DNA from: Streptomyces sp. XY006
Lineage (GTDB): Bacteria; Actinomycetota; Actinomycetes; Streptomycetales; Streptomycetaceae
Reading direction: 5' to 3'
DNA length: 64,000 nt
Assembly (NCBI RefSeq): GCF_002237655.1
Contig: NZ_NOKT01000027.1
Span: 1-64,000 of the forward strand
Position 1 is the stretch's first letter. Each line of letters starts with the position of its first letter. Shown piece after piece: positions 56,564-64,000 of the stretch. The position numbers and the translations under genes were made by a program. The notes under the pieces were generated by a model that saw only the letters and a program-made list of their open reading frames with translations, did no database searches and was not told the DNA's origin.

Positions 56564-57295
56564 TCAGAGCTTGCCGCCCCGGCCGCCCTCGCGCCGGGCG
56601 GGCGCGATGAGCGTCGACAGATAGGGCAGGGGGGCGCCGTCGAGGTCGGCGGCCGGGCGGATCGACTCCTCCGCCAGCCCCAGCGCCGATCCCCACACCG
56701 CGCCCTCCAGCCGCCCGGTCTCGCGCAGCGCCTCGGCGACCTCGTGGGCCTGCCGGCCGAACTTGTAGGCGACGACCGTGCCCGGCCCGGCCAGGGCCTC
56801 CTTCAGCACGGTCGCCCCCGCGGTGACGGGCACCAGCGTGAGCGGCTCGGTCCCCTCGGTCAGCACGGCACCCGACCGGGCGGCGAGGTCCTGCATGGCG
56901 GTGATGCCGGGCACGGTCTCCACGACGGTCCCCGGCACCAGCTCGGCGACGGTCTGCGCGAGGTAGGTGAAGGTCGAGTACACGTTGGGGTCGCCGATGG
57001 TCGCGAAGGCCACGGCCTCGTGCGCCCGCAGCAACTCGGCGACGCGTGCGCCCGCCGCGTCCCAGGCGGCCTCGCGCCGGCCCCGGTCGCTGCGCTCGTT
57101 CAGCGCGAACACGACCCGCACGACCTTCTCCTCGGGCACGTAGTGCACCACGGTCGCCTCGGCCCGCCCGCGCTCGCCCGTGTCCATCACGGGCACGACG
57201 ACGACGTCGGCCTCCCGCAGGGCGTTGACACCCTTGACGGTGACCAGCTCCGGATCCCCGGGGCCGACCCCCACTCCGACCAGCCTGCTGCTCAT
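56564..57295 (-). CDS. cobI: Precorrin-2 C20-methyltransferase
   Basis: The 243-aa SAM-methyltransferase has VGVGVGPGDPELVTVKGVNALREADVVVVPV, FATIGDPNVYSTFTYL and VETVPGITAMQDLAARSG, all typical of CobI/CbiL. It adds the C20 methyl, the first committed corrin step. ATG 57295 overlaps the cobB stop (ATGA). Confidence 0.95.
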   Translation of the reverse strand: MSSRLVGVGVGPGDPELVTVKGVNALREADVVVVPVMDTGERGRAEATVVHYVPEEKVVRVVFALNERSDRGRREAAWDAAGARVAELLRAHEAVAFATIGDPNVYSTFTYLAQTVAELVPGTVVETVPGITAMQDLAARSGAVLTEGTEPLTLVPVTAGATVLKEALAGPGTVVAYKFGRQAHEVAEALRETGRLEGAVWGSALGLAEESIRPAADLDGAPLPYLSTLIAPARREGGRGGKL

Positions 57296-58707
57296 GACGT
57301 CCGGCACCTCTCCACGAACCGACGGGCGACACCGGGCTCGGACGCCCAGTGCGTGTGCAGATAACTCGCGTGCACACCGCGCTGTACGAAACCCTCGACC
57401 CGCGGCCGAGGGGTGCGGACGCCCCAGGCGGGCTCCGGCCCCGACCCCGGCTCCACGACGGTCCGGTGGAACTCGTGCCCGCGCATCCGCGTCCCGGCCG
57501 CCGCGAGCACGCTGTCGCCGACCGCGACGGCGTCCCGGTAGCCCAGCGTGAGCCGCTCGCTCATCCGCGCCGAGGCGTCCAGCACCCCGCACATCGGCAG
57601 CCCGTCCAGCTCCCGGCACAGATACAGCAGCCCGGCGCACTCGGCGGCGACGGGAGCACCGCTTCCCGCCAGCTCGGCGACGGCCTTGCGCAGGGGTTCG
57701 TTGGCGGACAGCTCCGAGGCGTACACCTCGGGGAACCCGCCCCCGATCACCAACCCGGCGGTCCCCTCGGGCAGTTCCTCGTCCCGCAGCGGATCGAAGG
57801 TGACGACCTCGGCCCCGGCGGCGGTGAGCAGTTCGGTGTGCTCGGCGTAGGAGAACGTGAAGGCGGACCCGCCGGCGACGGCGACGACGGGCGCGCGCCG
57901 CTTGTCCGACGGAGCCGGGCCGGAGGAGGGCGTCAGCCCTTCGTCCGACCGGGTCGGGTGGTGGGCGGGCGAGGCGGGGGTCCAGGGGGCGGAGCCCCCT
58001 GGTACGGCACCGGCTGCACGTGCCAGTGCTTCCAACGCGCCCAGGTCGCAACCGTCGGAGACCTGCGCGGCCATGGCCGCAACCGCCTCCACCGCGGCCG
58101 TCCGCCGCTCGGCGACCGGCACCAGCCCCAGATGCCGCGACGGCGTGTCCACCTGCGGAGCGCGCCGCAACACCCCGAGCACCGGCACCCCGGCCTGCTC
58201 CAGCGCCTCCCGCAGCAGTTCCTCGTGCCGGTCGGAGGCGACCTTGTTCAGGATCACGCCCCCGATCCGCACCTCCGGGTCCCAGGACGCGAACCCGTGC
58301 ACCAGCGCCGCCACCGACCGGGACTGCGACGACGCGTCCACGACCAGCACCACCGGTGCCCCGAGCAGCTTCGCGACATGGGCCGTGGACGCGAGTTCCC
58401 CCTCGCCCGCGGCCCCGTCGTACAGCCCCATCACGCCCTCGACGACGGCGATGTCGCACCCCCGCGCCCCGTGCAGGAACAGCGGCCCGACCAGCTCGGG
58501 CCCGCACAGGTAGGCGTCCAGGTTCCGTCCCACCCGCCCGGTCGCGAGCGCGTGGTACCCGGGGTCGATGTAGTCCGGCCCGACCTTGTGCGGGGACACG
58601 GCGAGCCCCCGCGCGGCGAACGCGGCCATCAGCCCCGTGGCGACGGTGGTCTTGCCGCTGCCCGAGGAGGGCGCGGCGATGACCAGCCGGGGAACCGAAG
58701 CACTCAC
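57292..58707 (-). CDS. cobB: Cobyrinate a,c-diamide synthase
   Basis: The 471-aa protein has an N-terminal ATPase/amidotransferase domain with Walker A at 12-20 (APSSGSGKT) and VGPDYIDPGYH. A C-terminal class I glutamine amidotransferase domain carries catalytic Cys357 (AECAGLLYL) and GHEFHRT. It amidates the a- and c-acetates. The GTG at 58707 overlaps the cobO stop (58704-58707). The linker between the domains (about 230-255, PGGSAPWTPASPAHHPTRSDEG) is unusually Pro/Ser-rich because a palindromic repeat is inserted there. Confidence 0.93.
   Translation of the reverse strand: MSASVPRLVIAAPSSGSGKTTVATGLMAAFAARGLAVSPHKVGPDYIDPGYHALATGRVGRNLDAYLCGPELVGPLFLHGARGCDIAVVEGVMGLYDGAAGEGELASTAHVAKLLGAPVVLVVDASSQSRSVAALVHGFASWDPEVRIGGVILNKVASDRHEELLREALEQAGVPVLGVLRRAPQVDTPSRHLGLVPVAERRTAAVEAVAAMAAQVSDGCDLGALEALARAAGAVPGGSAPWTPASPAHHPTRSDEGLTPSSGPAPSDKRRAPVVAVAGGSAFTFSYAEHTELLTAAGAEVVTFDPLRDEELPEGTAGLVIGGGFPEVYASELSANEPLRKAVAELAGSGAPVAAECAGLLYLCRELDGLPMCGVLDASARMSERLTLGYRDAVAVGDSVLAAAGTRMRGHEFHRTVVEPGSGPEPAWGVRTPRPRVEGFVQRGVHASYLHTHWASEPGVARRFVERCRTS
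57982..58002. repeat. Perfect palindrome CCAGGGGGC-GGA-GCCCCCTGG inside cobB
   Basis: The element has 9-bp perfect arms around a 3-base loop and lies exactly in the linker between the two CobB domains, read through in frame. I recall CCAGGGGGCGGAGCCCCCTGG as a frequent intergenic sequence in Streptomyces genomes. Confidence 0.75.
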
Positions 58708-59303
58708 CACTCGATGCCTCTCTGGCCCTTCTGGCCCGCGTCCATCGGGTGCTTGACCTTGGACATGTCGGTCACGAGATCGGCGAAGTCCACGAGCTTG
58801 CCGGGTGCGTTCCGCCCGGTGATGACGACGTGCTGCGTCCCGGGCCGCTCCCGCAGCACGGAGATCACCTCGTCCGTGTCCACCCACCCCCAGTGCATCG
58901 GGTACGCGAACTCGTCGAGCACGTACAGCCTGTACGTCTCGGCCGCCAGGTCCCGCTTGACCTGCTCCCAGCCCTCGCGGGCCTTCTCCTCGTTGTCCAT
59001 CTGGGCATCGCGCTGCACCCAGGACCAGCCCTCGCCCATCTTGTGCCAGTCGACGGTGCCGCCCTCGCCGGAGGCGCCGAGCACCCGCAGCGCGTTCTCC
59101 TCGCCGACCTTCCACTTCGCCGACTTGACGAACTGGAACACCCCGATCGGCCACCCCTGGTTCCAGGCCCGCAGCGCGAGCCCGAACGCGGCGGTGGACT
59201 TGCCCTTGCCGATGCCCGTGTGCACCACGACCAGCGGCCGGTTGCGCCGCTGCCGGGTCGTCAGACCGTCGTCCGGCACCACACTCGGCTGTCCCTGCGG
59301 CAT
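58704..59303 (-). CDS. cobO: Cob(I)yrinic acid a,c-diamide adenosyltransferase
   Basis: The 199-aa P-loop protein has the unusual nucleotide loop GIGKGKST (30-37), as in CobA/CobO, and the segments WNQGWPIGVFQFVKSAKWKVGEE and VLDEFAYPMHWGWVD. It adds the 5'-deoxyadenosyl ligand to corrinoids. ATG 59303 overlaps the chelatase stop by one base (TAATG). Confidence 0.95.
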   Translation of the reverse strand: MPQGQPSVVPDDGLTTRQRRNRPLVVVHTGIGKGKSTAAFGLALRAWNQGWPIGVFQFVKSAKWKVGEENALRVLGASGEGGTVDWHKMGEGWSWVQRDAQMDNEEKAREGWEQVKRDLAAETYRLYVLDEFAYPMHWGWVDTDEVISVLRERPGTQHVVITGRNAPGKLVDFADLVTDMSKVKHPMDAGQKGQRGIEW

Positions 59304-61287
59304 TACGCGGCCCTCCTCTGTACGTCCTTCACCAGCCCGGCGATCGAGTCCGCCCGCAACTCGTCCAGGGTCACGGCCGTACCGCCCAGCTCACCCGCGA
59401 GCTGCCCGGCCAGCCCCAGGCGCACCGGCCCCGACTCGCAGTCCACGACGACCGAGGCGACTCCGTCGGCCGCGAACAGCCGTGCCGCGCGCCCGGCCAG
59501 GGCGACCGGCTCCGGGCCGCCTGTGGCCCGCCCGTCCGTCACCACCACGACCAGCGGCCGGCGCGCCGGATCCCGCAGCCGCTCCACGCGCAGCACGTCG
59601 TGCGCCCGCAGCAGCCCCGCCGCGAGCGGCGTCCGTCCGCCCGTGGGCAGCGACTCCAGCCGGGCCGCCGCCGCGTCCACCGACGAGGTCGGGGGCAGCG
59701 CCACGTCCGCGCCCGTGCCCCGGAAGGTCACCAGACCCACCTTGTCCCGCCGCTGGTAGGCGTCCAGCAGCAGCGACAGCACGGCGCCCTTCACGGCGCT
59801 CATCCGCTGCCGGGCCGCCATCGACCCGGAGGCGTCCACCACGAACAGCACGAGATTGCCCTCGCGCCCCTCGCGGGTGGCCTGCCGCAGATCGTCCCGG
59901 CGGACCACCAGACCCGGCCCGGACCGCCCGCGCGCCCGCTGGTGCGGTGCCGCGGCCTGCACGGTCGCCGCCAGGTGCAGCTTGGTGAGCGCGCCCTGCG
60001 GCCGCCTGGCCCCGGTGGTCCGCCCGTGCTCGGTCCGCGCCCGTGAGCGCCGCCCGGCCACGCCCTCGCCGATCCCGGGCACGCTCAGCACCTTGGCCTT
60101 GAACGGCTCGGCGGCCCGTACGGGCGACTGCTCGCCGCCTCCCGAGGGCTGCGGCTGCCCGCCCTCCCCGGCCTCGGGCCGCGCGCCGGTGTCACCGCCC
60201 TCGGGGCCCTCGCCGGGGTCCGGCTGTCCGCCGCCCCCGCCGGGCCCGTCCGGCCCGGGGTCCGGGTCGTCGTCCTGTGAGCCGCCGAACTCCTCCAGCG
60301 TCTCGTCCAGCTTGTCCTCATCCAGCCCGGGCGCGTCGAACGGGTTGCGCCGCCGCCGGTGCGGCAGCGCGAGCAGCGCCGCCTGCCGGACGTCCTCGGC
60401 GAGCACGTCCGTCCGCCCGGCCCAGGCCGCCAGCGCGGTCGCGGTCCGGGCCATCACGATGTCCGCGCGCATGCCGTCCACCTCGAAGGCCGCGCAGGTC
60501 GCCGCGATCTGCCGCAGCGCCCCGTCGCCCAGCCGCACCGACGGCAGCAGCGCGCGCGCCGCCACGATCCTGGCCCGTACGGCGGCCTCCTCCTCGGCCC
60601 AGCGGGCCGCGAAGGCGGCCGGGTCGTCGTCGTAGGCCAGCCGCCGGCGCACGACCTCCACGCGCTGGTCCGGCTCCCGCGAGGCCGCGACCTCGACGGT
60701 CAGCCCGAACCGGTCGAGCAACTGCGGCCGCAGCTCGCCCTCCTCGGGGTTCATCGTGCCGACGAGCAGGAACCGCGCGGCGTGCCGTACGGAGACGCCC
60801 TCGCGCTCGACGTACGAGGCGCCCATCGCGGCGGCGTCCAGCAGCAGGTCGACCAGATGGTCGTGGAGGAGGTTGACCTCGTCGACGTAGAGGATCCCGC
60901 GGTGCGCGTCGGCGAGCAGGCCGGGCTCGAAGGCCTTCACGCCCTCCGCCAGGGCCCGTTCGATGTCCAGCGCGCCCACGAGCCGGTCCTCGGAGGCGCC
61001 GACGGGCAGCTCCACCATGCGGGCGGGCCGCTCCACACCGCCGCCGGTCTCGTGGGGCCCGTCCGGGCACCCCGGGTCGGGGGAGGCGGGATCGCACGAG
61101 AAACGGCAGCCGGGGACGACCGGGACCGCCGGCAGCAGCGCCGACAGGGCCCGCACCGCCGTCGACTTGGCGGTGCCCTTCTCGCCGCGCACCAGCACAC
61201 CGCCGACCGCCGGCGACACGGCGTTCAGCAGCAGCGCGAGCCGCAGGTCGTCCTGGCCGACGACGGCCGTGAACGGAAACGGGGTGG

Positions 61288-61291
<4 letters not shown>
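59303..61291 (-). CDS. Magnesium-chelatase-like BchI-BchD fusion, probable cobaltochelatase subunit
   Basis: The 662-aa protein combines an AAA+ ATPase (about 1-325, Walker A GEKGTAKST at 36-44, GILYVDEVNLLHDHLVDLLLD as Walker B) and an acidic/Gly/Pro-rich linker (about 340-420). A C-terminal von Willebrand A domain carries a MIDAS motif D486-x-S-x-S (VVDASGSMAA). This is the I+D subunit arrangement of class-I chelatases in one chain. Together with CobN downstream of its promoter it would insert cobalt. The GTG at 61291 overlaps the cobN stop. Confidence 0.9.

Positions 61292-64000
<2,709 letters not shown>

Overview
The window is high-GC actinomycete chromosome and almost certainly Streptomyces. 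Third-position GC is strong, GTG starts and 4-bp ATGA/GTGA overlaps are common, and transporters lack their own ATPase. An ectABCD + LAETG-anchored protein + cobalamin block is arranged as I remember it from S. coelicolor. No tRNA, rRNA, insertion sequence, prophage or CRISPR array was seen.

Layout. 1-901: the end of a TerD-like stress protein gene and a small conserved gene. 985-5997 (minus): a DeoR-type regulator, a sugar/polyol ABC importer (binding protein + two permeases) and a zinc dehydrogenase in one operon. 6289-9422: a divergent pair, uronate dehydrogenase and 5-dehydro-4-deoxyglucarate dehydratase, with an unknown gene coupled to the latter. 9415-11761: a 34-bp tandem repeat, an MFS exporter, a 14/15-bp tandem repeat and a DinB/maleylpyruvate-isomerase-like protein. 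12103-15397: GntR regulator, DHDPS-family enzyme and IlvD/Edd sugar-acid dehydratase. 15531-25980: a pectin side-chain and backbone utilisation locus (two ABC permeases, Gfo/Idh/MocA oxidoreductase, PmoA-like protein, intracellular GH43, binding protein, rhamnogalacturonan acetylesterase, PL1 pectate lyase, pectinesterase). 26163-31067 (minus): a two-domain GH43, a PL3 pectate lyase, and a sigma factor with a membrane partner. 31333-37208: purine permease, penicillin-binding protein, two-component system and acetyltransferase. 37212-39646: IclR regulator divergent from alpha-ketoglutarate semialdehyde dehydrogenase. 39747-42851: small enzymes. 42944-46178 (minus): ectABCD. 46530-49930: aminotransferase, amidohydrolase and a sortase-anchored surface protein. 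50187-64000 (minus): a tightly overlapping cobalamin operon running off the right edge into cobN.

How the parts fit. The first 40 kb reads as a dispersed pectin-to-2-oxoglutarate programme. Secreted pectinesterase, PL1 and PL3 lyases, acetylesterase and GH43 enzymes open the polymer, and the ABC systems import products. Uronate dehydrogenase and KdgD form an oxidative uronate route. The IlvD/Edd + DHDPS pair forms an oxidative pentonate (arabinonate-type) route. Both routes would deliver 2-oxoglutarate semialdehyde to the dehydrogenase at 38117-39646. The galactarate/glucarate dehydratase and lactone-processing steps are not recognisable here, so the unknown gene coupled to kdgD is of interest. 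Shared operator-like motifs (an AAAGCGCTTGC type at three sites, a CGTTC...GAACG type near kdgD and the semialdehyde dehydrogenase) suggest common regulation. The right third is compatible-solute synthesis and an aerobic-type B12 pathway.

The most unusual structural features are two tandem-repeat arrays beside genes, GC-rich palindromic elements inserted in frame between domains of a GH43 enzyme and of CobB, and a structured, relatively AT-rich intergenic region with a small ORF upstream of ectA. I found no clearly new defence or mobile system. Function calls come from reading the translated sequences and from remembered family motifs; no search was run.
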